A stretch of 60,000 bases of DNA, taken from contig NW_019774291.1 in assembly GCF_001039355.2 (NCBI RefSeq), positions 900,877 to 960,876 on the forward strand. Reading direction: 5' to 3'. The translations under genes were made by a program, and so were the position numbers. Positions 23,692-35,248 of the stretch are shown piece after piece. The notes below the pieces were generated by a model that saw nothing but the letters and a program-made list of their open reading frames with translations, searched no databases and was not told where the DNA came from. Each line of letters begins with the position of its first letter. Positions within the stretch are counted from its first letter, which is position 1. Source of the DNA: Lingula anatina (taxonomy: Eukaryota > Brachiopoda > Lingulata > Lingulida > Lingulidae).

Positions 23692-24882
23692 ATGGACTCT
23701 GCAGAATCCAATTACTTGTCAAATCTGACCATATTACCGTTCCCACCAGATCTGATAAGTAGCATCTTGTGCCAGAGATACCAGAATCTAAGTGAGGACC
23801 TTTTGGAATTTTTGGATTCTCTGGATATCCAGGAGGCCTGCAATATAAATGGCACGACTTCGGGTGACGGCCACGTGTATGAAGGTCTGCCAGTGACATC
23901 TCAGATCATACTGACGGTGCTCTACATTGTGGTGTTTTTGGTTTCCTTAGCAGGGAACATTGTCGTAGTGATGGTGTATGCAAGCAATAAAACTCTCCGA
24001 ACTGTCACCAGCGTCTTCATTCTGTCGCTTACGGGAAGTGACTTACTTATTACCTTCTTCTGCATTCCATTCAACATTGGCATGATATTGAGCAAGTACT
24101 GGGTTTTCGGTGGATTTGCCTGTCGCATGGTTCCCTACGTGCAGAACGTTTCTGTCTCGTGCAGCACGCTCAGCTTGTGCAGCATTGCGATAGACCGATA
24201 CTATTCTTGTGTACAGCCACTGAAGAAAAAGCACATTCACACTTACGCCAGAGCCCTCAAGCTTATGGCCGTTGTTTGGGCGGTCTCCATCGTGGTCAAC
24301 ATCCCAGTGTTGCTAAGCTACCAGCTTCTTTCCATACCAGTGGAAACTGCTGGGCACCAAGAAACGCGAAGTTTCTGCATTTGGGCCTCAGATTGGACAA
24401 TCAACACCTTCAACATCACCTTCATATTTTTCTTATTTGTAATTCCGTTTACTATAATGACAGGGTTATATCTCAAAATTGGTCATTTCATGTTCGTCAG
24501 AAGACCCGTGGGGACCGCATCCTCGACTTTAGAGGACGTGTTTACTCGCGCCAAGAAACGTGCCATCAAAATGATGATCATTGTCGTGCTCGTGTTCACA
24601 GCGTGCTGGGCCCCTCTCATGACGTATACACTGTCAGACCCCCCGCTAAGTGAAACAAGTAAATGTATCCGGAGTTATCTCCAGTGGATGGCGCTGGGAA
24701 GCGTCTGTTATAATCCCATTATTTACACATTCCTGAACAAAAGATTTCGGAAGTCTGCGTCCGGGGTATTTCTGAGGCTGTGCAGAGACAGGCGTTTGAA
24801 ACCTGCACCTAAGAACTTGGTGCCAAGAGCACCTGTAGCTCGGGCGCAAGGGATCACAGCCACCAAGTCATCTCAACTCTAA
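23692..24882 (+). CDS. Intronless class A (rhodopsin-like) peptide-type GPCR
   Basis: Single-exon frame of 396 residues from ATG 23692 (G at -3, G at +4). The extracellular N-terminus (about 70 residues) has sequons at N11, N32 and N53 and no obvious signal peptide. Class A marks: GN at 88-89 in TM1, D117 in TM2 (within LTGSDLL), Cys144 paired with Cys229 in the second outer loop, DRY at 168-170, CWAP at 305-308 in TM6, NPIIY at 341-345 in TM7, then a helix-8-like RFRKS and a basic tail. The style (DRYYSCVQPLKK, long outer loop 2, NPIIYTFLNKRF) suggests a neuropeptide receptor near the QRFP/CCK/NPFF/orexin group, but I cannot assign a ligand. The lack of introns may reflect an old retrocopy or simply a single-exon receptor lineage. 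Confidence 0.93.
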   Translation: MDSAESNYLSNLTILPFPPDLISSILCQRYQNLSEDLLEFLDSLDIQEACNINGTTSGDGHVYEGLPVTSQIILTVLYIVVFLVSLAGNIVVVMVYASNKTLRTVTSVFILSLTGSDLLITFFCIPFNIGMILSKYWVFGGFACRMVPYVQNVSVSCSTLSLCSIAIDRYYSCVQPLKKKHIHTYARALKLMAVVWAVSIVVNIPVLLSYQLLSIPVETAGHQETRSFCIWASDWTINTFNITFIFFLFVIPFTIMTGLYLKIGHFMFVRRPVGTASSTLEDVFTRAKKRAIKMMIIVVLVFTACWAPLMTYTLSDPPLSETSKCIRSYLQWMALGSVCYNPIIYTFLNKRFRKSASGVFLRLCRDRRLKPAPKNLVPRAPVARAQGITATKSSQL

Positions 24883-25579
24883 GACCCCATTTCCAGAGAT
24901 TAGTTCGATCTACTTTAGATCAACCTAACTCCCTTGGGGTTCACGCTAAATAGCTGTCGAGCCGAGCGGACACGAAAGTTAATTACCCCCTTACAGCTTG
25001 TAGTAGGCGGGACGGACATTTAAGCCGGATTATCTGACAGTAATCTAGTGAGACTCCCCGCGGGGATAGATCGATCTAAAAGCTCTGGGAATACAGCCTA
25101 AAGTACAAGAGAGCCATTTGAAGACTTTACTGCTTGCATTTTAAATTAAGTCATGCAGTTACATGAGTTGTGAATTAGGTGTGGATTTACTGGTCGCTAC
25201 CCTGTTCTACCTGACGTTGAGACACTGTTGTATTACCTTACATAAAACTTTGTGTTGTATTTTTGTGTAACATTATTGGTCTGGGGTCAGTATTTGTTAA
25301 GAAAAATGTGATAGATGGTCAATTATTTGTCTGAAACAAAAGTTGGGTTGGTCTGAAAAAATATCCCAACTTTTTTCATCGCACTTTTTGCAACGCGGTC
25401 GGGTATTTATATGAAATATCACCCTTTTTACACACAGAAAAAAGAGACGATAAGAGGTACACGCGCTGAAGTAAGTCATGTATCTAAACTATTTCAAAAT
25501 TCTAAAATTGACAAAGAAAAGTTTTAATATTATAACTCTATTACTATTAAATATGGTAGTAGTTGTTAAGGTTAATCCA

Positions 25580-25787
25580 AATAAATCTTGACTCATTTTT
25601 CACATAACAAATATTTTCAATGATGTCTTTACTAGGCCGTTGACTTATTTTAGGTTTTTGATGGCTTTGGATGGATAGTAAATGTATAGTATCAAATGTT
25701 TAGAGATCACTAGAAACGCTACTTAAACCAGCGGTGTTAATTGAGGACATCTCCAAGGATTATATTTAAGTGTTCGTAAGCAATAAA
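25580..25787 (+). terminator. Candidate polyadenylation signals of the intronless GPCR
   Basis: AATAAA at 25580-25585 and 25782-25787, 0.7-0.9 kb after the stop codon. Confidence 0.35.
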
Positions 25788-26850
25788 TTTTGAGCTCTAA
25801 TGGCGTTGTGTAATTACCTTTTTGCCCGGAAAACGGCTACTCTGAGACATTAGCGGCAGCTGCCAGGGCACTAATATAAAGTTGATTTTATAGATGCACC
25901 TACTAGGTAATTTACTTTTAAATCCAGTTTGTCTAAGTAAGCGACCAAGGGCCACCTTAACTAACTGTGGCGGCAAGTAAATATTTTTTATTCTGGCAAG
26001 TAAATATTTTTTAATCTTAAAAGGCAAGCCTTTCACTTTTGTTAACGAAATGGGTACATGTACAGACCGAAAACTAACATTTTACTAAGAATTCAAAAAC
26101 GTTTTGCTGTTTTTTATGTTCGTGGTGATATATCTATATGTATGTAATTATGAGAAGCTTGTATGTCCAACGGTTATCTAAAGCAGTCTATTTTATGTTG
26201 TTGCTCACAGTTCTGATAACAATTTGATAAACGCTCCCCTACACCAGAGTGTTATCAATCCTTAATGTCCCAAAGTGATTATTTTGGGGTCCGCTAACTT
26301 CATACTCCTTGCAATTATGCCATGACTGAAACATTTAGATGGAACTTTTTTCCTATCAATGCGGTAAGTAGGCCAGACAATAGGGGCAGTCATATTGATG
26401 CCTACCCTCTTGTGACCTTGACCATTAGTATCATAGTGTAGGGAAACTATACTAGGAGAACACTAGTGAGTACTGCTAAACAATCGAACCAGTCCCTTCA
26501 AAAAGGTTAAATTAGCCTTATTAGCGGCAATATAGACCTTCATTTTGGTTAGAAGGTATAAATTGTTCCGAAAGGACATACATGTAACATGTACAGTCTA
26601 ACTTTTTACTGATGACTTATGAAAAATTGGCACATTTAGTGTGGTTAGCAGGCTTTAATATTTATTATTTAAGACTTTTCTTTTTTTAAATAAAATCTAT
26701 AAACATAAATTACAATAGCAATTATGGAAATTAGCGTGTAAATTGAGTACAGTTAACGAATTCTGTGTAAATTGCGTATTCAGTGTGCAATGCTTTTTTT
26801 TCTCGCTGCGAATATCTGCATAGAAAGCGTATTCCCGACGCACCAACCTT
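25788..26850. other. Gene-poor AT-rich stretch
   Basis: No supported gene. A direct duplication of about 20 bases (GGCAAGTAAATATTTTTTA type) occurs at 25972-26015. Confidence 0.5.
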
Positions 26851-27189
26851 AAGGTCCGATCACACTATAAAGTACATGTATATTAACAAGCGTATAGCAC
26901 TAACGTACGCAAACAATTACACATACATTGGTGTACGTTGGCATACGCGCAGCAAATACAAACATATTAGTCACATGTTGCTCCTACGCAAGGGACACGC
27001 TGGGGATACGGTTAATACGCTTGAGTGACGTTAAAGGTACGTTACAATGCGTTTCTAGTAACACACCAACGTTTACCTGCGCATTCGATACGCATATTAC
27101 TTAAGTCAAACGAACCCTTTGCGTTCTTCTGTATATGGGCAATTTTTTTCGCATATTTAAGTAATTTATCCTTAGTGTGACAGTACCTT
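26851..27189. mobile_element. Non-autonomous DNA transposon (MITE), TTAA-type ends
   Basis: Inverted ends AAGGTCCGATCACACTA (26851-26867) and, at 27173-27189, the reverse complement AAGGTACTGTCACACTA, 14 of 17 identical. The left end is preceded by TT, making TTAA, and the right end reads CCTTGA, one base from TTAA, as expected for piggyBac or Kolobok-like insertions. The 339-bp interior has no transposase and is rich in TACGC words. Confidence 0.55.
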
Positions 27190-28627
27190 GAAGAAAATAA
27201 TACCATCTGAAATTAACTAACAAAGGTTTCATTTAAATGAATTTACTTATTTATTTGGGATTTAAGAAATCGAAACCATTTAAGTTTTAATAATATTAAA
27301 AAAAAAAAACGCAACAAACTGGTATCAAAGAAACAATGATGAAACAACCCAGGACGTAGTTTATATGTATATTACTTAGATCCTCCAACTGGATCAAAGG
27401 CACACAACGATATAAATTTGCTGTTACTACAACTACGGGTTTCAGAATCACCAATCCTTAACAAAACGCTTACACCAAAAATGACGAAACCATCGCCATG
27501 AGGACGTTCTTTATTGTGTGCTCTTCTTGCTTCTCAAATAACATTACGCTGTTTTTTTTTAATCAATCAGAAAAACGTTGCACGACCCCCGCTATAAAGG
27601 GCATGACGAGAGCATAAACATGTAGGAGGAGACCGTGTAGAAGATGAATCGGATGAAAGCATTCAAAAAATATTATCAGAGCAAGCAAATATGAATTTCT
27701 TTTATTACATACTGGAAGCAAAACAGGCATTGCTCATTACGAAGATGCAATTTATGCAGCGATGGGCAACAACTTATAACATGGAAAAAGTCTTTTTGAC
27801 GTTGACAATCTACACTTTCTTTCACTTCACCTGGTTTTACTTCGAAATAAAAATCAAGAGAGAAAGTTATAATCAATAACTATCTACCAATTAATAATAC
27901 GCCGCAAACACGACGCTTTAAAGCATCAGCCATATACGTGCGCAAATAGAACATCCAATTTTTACTGCCGTATATTTCAATTCATTAATGAAATCGTCTT
28001 GATTGATTCATATTCAGCACTCCGTAAAATATTGGCTGTGTTGAGGCATTTTGATGGAACGCAAGTGGCAGCATTTTAAACGTATCACTGACTACTTTGA
28101 TGTTTCATAGCTTTTTTTCCGCAGTATCCGTCACTTTGACCAGATGAAGTACCAAAGAACTTTATGATGTACAATGGCGGTTGAGTTTCTTCGCTGTCGT
28201 GATAAAGTAGTTCACGCAACGTTGCTCTAACGGTGATTCCGTCTTATATTTCATAGGCACGTTTAATTAGTTTCCATAGACAGCAGACTCTCCCTGATAT
28301 TCCATTGCCTCTTTCTGCGTAACCATTAACTTCAAAAGCTCAGGTGACCTACCACTTACGCAACTGAGGAAGCGTTTTTTTTTTTTTTACCATCTTCTTT
28401 TCGGTGTATTTTTTAAAAATTACCCCCGATAGATGGATATTAACGTCTTTCTATTAAGCACCGTCAAGATAAATTTCAAATGAAATGGAATATATCCAAA
28501 ATGCTCCTACAGCACATTTCAACTGCGACCGATAAAAGAAGAAATGGCAGTTTGAAGCTGAAATAGTAATTAAATCTTCAGACAGCGATAAAATCAAAGT
28601 TGAGTCAACTTGTAGGTAATATTTACA
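27190..28627. other. Gene-poor stretch, no supported gene
   Basis: AT-rich with poly-T tracts. Short open frames near 27690 on both strands show no domain. It could contain decayed transposon sequence, but I cannot name a family. Confidence 0.4.
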
Positions 28628-29435
28628 AGTCAAAAAAGGAAAAAAGAAACGCAAGTTTTGTTATGGGAAAAGAGCAGCATATTGCTCAGTAAAGGGATTG
28701 CCCTCTCCTGGCTGCAATACAGGCCAGTACCGTCCTCTCGTGGATTGTCCGAGACCTCGAATGCAGACCTGAGTCATCCTTCTCCATTCCTCCACCAGTG
28801 CAACTTTTTAGACTATGACGGTGGCAGGTTGTGTATGGCGGTTATGAAGGCGTCTGCCCAGTTCATCCCAGGTATGCTCAGTGGCAACATGTCTGGTCTA
28901 AAGAAGAGTCTGAAACTGCTCCTGCTGCATGTACGCCTGTGCTATCCTGGCAGTTTGGGGACAAATGCTGTCCTGCTGGCGCAGGCGTGGGGTTGGGTGA
29001 TGATGCATGAATGGAACAACAGCTAGAGTTGGGACTACATCTCTGTCAAATTTCCACCAATCACCATGAGTTCTGTCTGAAAATGGCCACTTATGCCGCC
29101 CAGAGCCATAAAATTGCGCCAATGGCGATGGCCAATAGCACGACCCCTGTCCAGATCAGACAGCCATGGCATCATGTCAAGATGGAATTCAGTTTCATAA
29201 ACTTGTTTTTCAGATTTCAGTGTCCAATAGCATTGATTGTGGACTTTTGCAGGACTTTTGTCACAATTTGTGTTCATATGTCTGGAGCCACTCAAGCGTA
29301 TCAATACTCTACTGCGGGATTGAGATGGTGTTCTGATACTGAGTACAATGACCAGACTAACAGGGGTATATTTGGCCTCTTTGAAAGACTGTGGTCAAAA
29401 CAAAAACTTGCGTTTCTTTTCTTTTTCTTTTGGCT
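28628..29435 (-). mobile_element. Broken Tc1/mariner-like transposon with transposase remnants
   Basis: Inverted ends of about 33 bp (28628-28660 and 29401-29435) share GAAACGCAAGTTTTTG-type sequence and an A/G-rich outer part. On the minus strand, in order, are transposase relics: an N-terminal helix-turn-helix start (LSDLDRGRAIG, about 29180-29215), a catalytic-core block (LRQQDSICPQTARIAQAY, about 28920-28990; compare the usual QQDNA..H.AR), then WDELGRRL (about 28860-28885) and a C-terminal block (ALVEEWRRMTQ, about 28775-28805). Frames differ and contain stops, and the interval between HTH and second Asp is far too short, so part of the core is deleted. The copy is dead. Confidence 0.8.
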
Positions 29436-31890
29436 AGTCTGTAGGCCTTATCATTCTACGTACGTAATATATTCACCAGCCGATCCTCCTTTCGTAGCGT
29501 GAATACGAGTACCTTGAAACAAAGGAGCAGTCCAAAAGGATGGCCAAATATACATGTACTAGCAACTCTGTTAGATTTAGCTAATGTATACATTTGAATC
29601 TACATGTATATTATCTTTACGTGTTACAATACTGCAGTAAATGGAACTGATCTGTGACTTCATACTTTTTTGCTAACGTTACCATGTATAAATATGTAAA
29701 ATATATCAGTGGGGGAGTTCGTGTAATTCAAGATGGGTTTCACTTGAAGCTCCTTTTGATGAGTTTTATAGGATTTGATTTGTCAATAAAATTTGCATTG
29801 ATCTTTCTTTTTTTTTTGGTTCACTAACTGCGACGATATGGCTCTTTTCTCGATAAGGTGAAATAGGTGTATCTAAATATCAATCACTGCAACCATAACG
29901 GTTTAAACGGAAAATATTTTTGTCGTATAATGAAACAAATGCAAATTACTAATCTTCGGAATTGGTCCAGGGAATTTGCTTATACTCTACCTCATGGGGA
30001 ACATACATATTTTTGAAATAATTTCAATTTTTTGCGAAATATTAAAATATAATAAAAAGGAATGGGCTGGTTACGCTGTGTAGGTTAACATCCAGTCGCA
30101 CTTCACATAAATAGTTTTCATCCATTTCTGGATTTACGCTTTTATAGTGTAACTGGCATAATTGTGTCTCCCTTTCGAAGACTCCAGCCATTCTATCAGA
30201 ATACAGGTAGAGCTATCCTCAATCTTGTAACAAAATGCTTCGGAAATGTTCCATCATGTTTGAAAAATGTTTGAAATGTTTGTCTCATATCTTGGATAGA
30301 AAGAACCCATCCCACCCCCCACCCTTATTTCCCGTTTGTTCAAACTCGGCTGTCTCCGGGAGGGGGACCCAACATCGTCAATTAGACTAAATTGTAAGTA
30401 CAGTATTAGATAAAAATTTATCTGTGTACAATAGGCTGATTGTACATCTGCACAGAAATGTTTCTTCGTTGTCAAAGAAGTAACAATCAAGACGAAGATC
30501 TATTCAGCAACACTAACATTGCATGCGTGTTCCACTTTTCGTTTTATCGGTAGTCGTGAGCATTTGTAACTTGATATCTGCAGAAATGACATTTGATAGC
30601 AGCACAACACAAATAGATCTTTTCAGTCATAAGATATAAAATAAGCAACGGCAGCAAAAGTCCAGATTCAAAATGGCCACCACATTGAAGGGTTTGGGGG
30701 TGGTCGGTTCATGCCTTAGTTAGAATCCCTCTCGTCAAAATAACACGATCCAATGCTGGGCCTCTGACAGCGCCCCTTACTAAAGACATTGAGATAGCTT
30801 CATGTTGCTTAGGCTTTTCTGTAAAGAGGTGTGCATGAGGGAACGAACAGTATCACTGGACGCATCAGTCTGTGTGTAGTTTTTATACAGCTTTAATCTA
30901 TCGTGTGATATTTTACTGTCGGGTTACTAACAGTATACGGCGTATTTTTGTGGATAGTGTAATCTGTATAGATTTGACCGAGGATTTCTATCTGTACAGG
31001 AGATTTTTTATCACATCAAGATGATGTTTGCCTTCAGTATTTTTCCTCGAAGCTACCAACATGGCCGCTATTTGAAATTAATGTGTAAGGCCAATTAGGA
31101 CAAGAAACATGAATCTAAGGAAGATATTTACTTAAAATTCGTAATGGTGTAATCAAAAATATATGGGAGTCTATGTACACATATGGGTCATGATATCATT
31201 ATTATTTTCTTTGATATAGTTTACGTTTTGAAGAAATTGCAATCTTTGGTCACAAACTAATGATTATCTAAAAATCTTCAAACATTTATGTGTTTATCCA
31301 TAATAAAACGGCAGATAAAATGTGCCCCTTTCTGGCCGAACGTTTACATGATGTTTCTTTAGAAATTACTGCTTTAATTCAAAGATTATTTAAGTCCAGA
31401 TACTTGCTTCGAATTTTAATATTTCAGTTTTGCGAGAAAAAAAACATTTATTTATCCTCAATGCCACATAGTTACATGTACTCTTTATGCTGGTTTAACA
31501 GATAGTCTCGCGTGTGGGTCAAGTAGTACCTGAACAGGGATACTCTAGCCATACAGTACCAGAGATTTTATTAAATCGTCGACAAGCCATTTCGATAACA
31601 AAGTGATTTCGTTCAAAGCAAAGTTTGCTTGACCTTTCGAACTTTCTGTTTATTTGGCTCATTTAAGAGCAATTAAGTCAATGCAGATGGCAATTTGCGT
31701 ATGCAAGATTCAGTATTAGTGAAATTTTCTAGGAAACACAATTTCCTATAGTATTCCATTATTGTCACAGCCCGTGTGTCTTTGCTTCTGCACTTTTATG
31801 ATCCAAAGAACAGGGCAACATTTGCGTCAACTCAGGTAAGTCCCCTTACATAATTCACAGGAAAAACAACCGCTAGGGATGTTTGGCGAC
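29436..31890. other. Gene-poor stretch, no supported gene
   Basis: AT-rich sequence. A short inverted match (TATATTTGGCC near 29367 and GGCCAAATATA near 29542) may be a transposon scar. No coding structure recognised. Confidence 0.45.
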
Positions 31891-32132
31891 AGTATTCTAT
31901 GAATTGTGTCACCATTTGACATTCTTTTTATCTGTGTGGTATAAAGAATGTGGTACTCTCAATATAGTGTATAGATCCATGAAAAGCACGTATAAGGTGT
32001 ACTTTTCTACATCTCAACTTGTTGTCAGTATTCTTAGAATCGTGTCACCGTTTCACTTTTCCTTATATCTGTGTGGTATAAAGAATGTAGTACTCCCAAT
32101 ATAGTGTTCTTCAGAGATCCATGAAAAGCACG
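31891..32132 (+). repeat. Two diverged tandem copies, period about 136 bp
   Basis: Units start AGTATTCT at 31891 and 32027. Both run through CTGTGTGGTATAAAGAATGT and end at CCATGAAAAGCACG. They differ by substitutions and small indels. Confidence 0.7.
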
Positions 32133-32477
32133 CATTGAGTAAATGCATTTTTCAAAGATGAGTCCAAAATTTAGGTACATCCGATGAAATGAATGTAATC
32201 CAAGGATCTTATGTTAGCGTTTTTATTGATGCCGTTCATAACGCCAAACATATTAAAGTGCAAAGTTAGTCACGAAAAGCGAAAAATTATGGTAACCTAT
32301 GCCTTATAGTTTTTTTAATTATTTCTCTGACTACATCAAACAAATAACGATGGACTGCAGGGACAAATGCTAGTATTGACCGGGGATAATTACTTTGTAT
32401 ACCCTCACCACAACAGCACGCCTCGTGAAGGTAACAAGGAGAGAATAATGTCTTTTGCACTTTGAACAATAACGCAG

Positions 32478-32801
32478 TCATAATTAAATTTGTGAGAAAT
32501 GTACATAAAGCACTTTTAAACAACTGGTATGAAGAAAACGGCCCGCACGCTAGCAAAAAGAAGACGGTGGAAATAATCATCGAGGTACAAAGAAACAGGT
32601 CTGAAGTACCACAATGCCTCATTGTGTAGTTAAATCATTTCTTCTTGAGTTCCAAACTATAACACAGATAATTAGAATGTAAGAAATGTACAATAAATAG
32701 TTATTTTGAGCAACTAGTACGAATATAACGCCTTGCACGCAAACATGAGGAGACGTGTAAAAATAGTCCCCGAGTTACAGAGAAACGCGTCTGAAACATC
32801 C
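32478..32801 (+). repeat. Two older tandem copies, period about 185 bp
   Basis: Units around 32478-32606 and 32662-32801 align through GAAATGTACA, CAACT.GTA, GCACGC and GTCTGAA but are clearly more diverged than the repeat just upstream. Confidence 0.5.
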
Positions 32802-34990
32802 TTTTAAAAATAAGACTATCATATGATATTCTCTATGTCAGCAATGCATCTGTATTTACTTCTGTACCTAAAGACAGAATAGAACAAAAATCAAATCGAG
32901 CTTAAACAAATGATTTAAGCTCTAATACATCTAGTACTGTAAGGAATGTTTGAAACTCTTTTTAAGTATCATCATAGGCAAATTTTACTCTTGCTGATAT
33001 TACCAAATATGAAGATGTGTGGATAATGTACTCTTTAATAATGGTCACTTCAACGGTGAGCAATCGGCAGCTTTATAATCCAAATTTTACCAAGTTCTTT
33101 CCTTTCTTCGCCTGACATTCAGTAATGATTAGGATTTCTTTAATTTACTAATCATTTTAATCTATGGAAAGAGCCTTTAACAGATCCCATTCCTTTGAAA
33201 AGGAGCAAAGCCACGATTAGGCTTCCTTTCGATTCGTCCTTTTCGCATAGAGTGTTGGTGATCAAAGGTAGTTAAAAAGACAAGACTGGACGGAAAACGA
33301 GTTGTAGATAAAATAGGACTGTGGTATGCTGCGTGTATAATAGCCAACATATACTGCTCAGAAGAAGCGGGGGGAAACCTTAGAAAAGCAGACATTAAAA
33401 GGAACGTTTACTGTTCAATAACTAAAAACGTAAATAGAATAATCGTCAACCATCCCTTTATTGAATCGTGCAATGTGTTTGGACTTTTCTATCAATTATC
33501 ATTGATGAGAATGAGAATAAAAAGGCAACTAGTCACCATTCTTGCAGTGCTCAGCGTCTGTGACGGGTTTCCAACGCCAAACAAGCAGTTGTGTGTCTTG
33601 CCAGTAAGACAGGTCGCACCGCCTGGAGTCTTGAACAGACGTACCCTCCCCTAACTCCTTCTGACAGTTTGGTCGTTATGTTAGTGCGAGTGGCCCTTCC
33701 GGGGTGTATTTGTAGATTTCTGGCACTGACAGTAAGGTTCTGTATGTCAGAAAAATAAAATGCAATGGTCCTGAACTGGGGATTAGACACAAGGTCTCAC
33801 TGACCTGGGTATGTTGATTTACTCCTTGTTACCGTCAACCGCTGATTCAGCTAATGGATTACTGAAGGACCTACATGTACATATAGTCTTCTGGCAGTGA
33901 TACCAAAACCTGCATTTGATAATCTCACTTCCAGTGACGAACCATTGTGTTATGGCATTACTATATAATGTATCAGTCTAAGCTCTTACAGTGTGATTCT
34001 TACTCACATAGATGAATACAGGCATGCTATGTATTCGTCAGAACCTCAGCAGGGTGGCCAAATAATTTCACCTATTTTTATTTGTATTTCCCACCCCCCT
34101 CCAAAAAAAATTGTAATCATTGCTTCTAACGAACGCAAATTTTATGTTCATTGCAACATAGTTAAACCAGAAATGCCATTCATTACGCAATGGTGACTTC
34201 GTCTTAGAATTGCCAAATTTTGATAAAAGTAGTCGAGCTTTTGCATCTTAAATGGCGGTTGTTCCATAACTTCTTTTAAGTAGAATAATATCCAGATTAT
34301 ACAGACAATCAATGTATTTTACATACCAAATGAGATTTACCCATTTTCATAAGGTAACTGAAATTGGTATTTTTGTTCATTTTTTATGTTAGTGGTTATC
34401 AAATCACCTTCGGTGACAGGTTATAGATAATGCTACCTTAACTTGCAGAGCTCGGTATCTACATGTATAACAACATCCCCTGACAAGAGCGACATAAAAG
34501 CCACAAAAAAAGCTAGATAATTGATATTCGTATCTCTAATGGCAGAAGAAATTGGACTGACGACCATATCGAAACTCCCGAAAGTCCTCGTTGTCTCTGC
34601 AGCAATATTAACTATAGACTCTGTGCAATGCCTAGAAACTTAAAATAAAGATGTGACGTTCTTTTTAAATCTTATGGGACCTCACAATGCAAATATCCAT
34701 ATATCATATACTTGTGATAAATTCATTTTCCCCGAAAATAAATCTGAGCCAGTGTTGGCGTGCTCTATCATCTCATCACCTCTGCATTAGATTCGACGGA
34801 TTGCCCACGCAAGTAATCGTCACAGCGACTAGTAAGTCAGGAGTCATTTTAATCGATCACAGCCGAGTAATATATGATCTTTTTGGAAAAAAAGTAACGT
34901 AAATACCACTAGATCACAGTTGAATGTAAGGGAATGGCGTGTGTTTGATTGATTCTAAACCTCTCTTGCTCTGTCACTTGAGATGTTAAA
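32802..34990. other. Intergenic DNA upstream of the second GPCR
   Basis: No supported gene. A less AT-rich patch at 33545-33800 has no identifiable product. Confidence 0.45.
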
Positions 34991-34997
34991 CCGTCGA

Positions 34998-35105
34998 CCA
35001 ATCAGGAGGAGTGTCTTGGCGTTCCGAGAGACGCGGGGATCTATGATGACGCAGATTAGTTTGCAGCAAGACTCATAAATACCGCTGCGCTCTTCACTGA
35101 AGACA
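34998..35105 (+). promoter_or_regulatory. Core promoter of the five-exon GPCR
   Basis: A compact GC-richer block carries a CCAAT box (34998-35002, GACCAATCAGG), a CRE/MARE-like TGATGACGCA (35044-35053) and a TATA-like CATAAATA (35074-35081) in the normal order. A start near 35100-35110 would leave a 5' UTR of about 145 bases to the ATG at 35249. The CRE/MARE-like site hints at cAMP/bZIP control (inference). Confidence 0.55.
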
Positions 35106-35248
35106 ATTGACTAAAGCTGTCGACTGGAATGATTCCAGCTTAAATTTAACTTGTAGAGAAGTAGATGATAAAAAAAGCATTGCGTTGACTTTGATTGTAA
35201 CGTGCAATTAATAAATCCAATTTGGTTTTTATCTGAAAAATCAAAACC

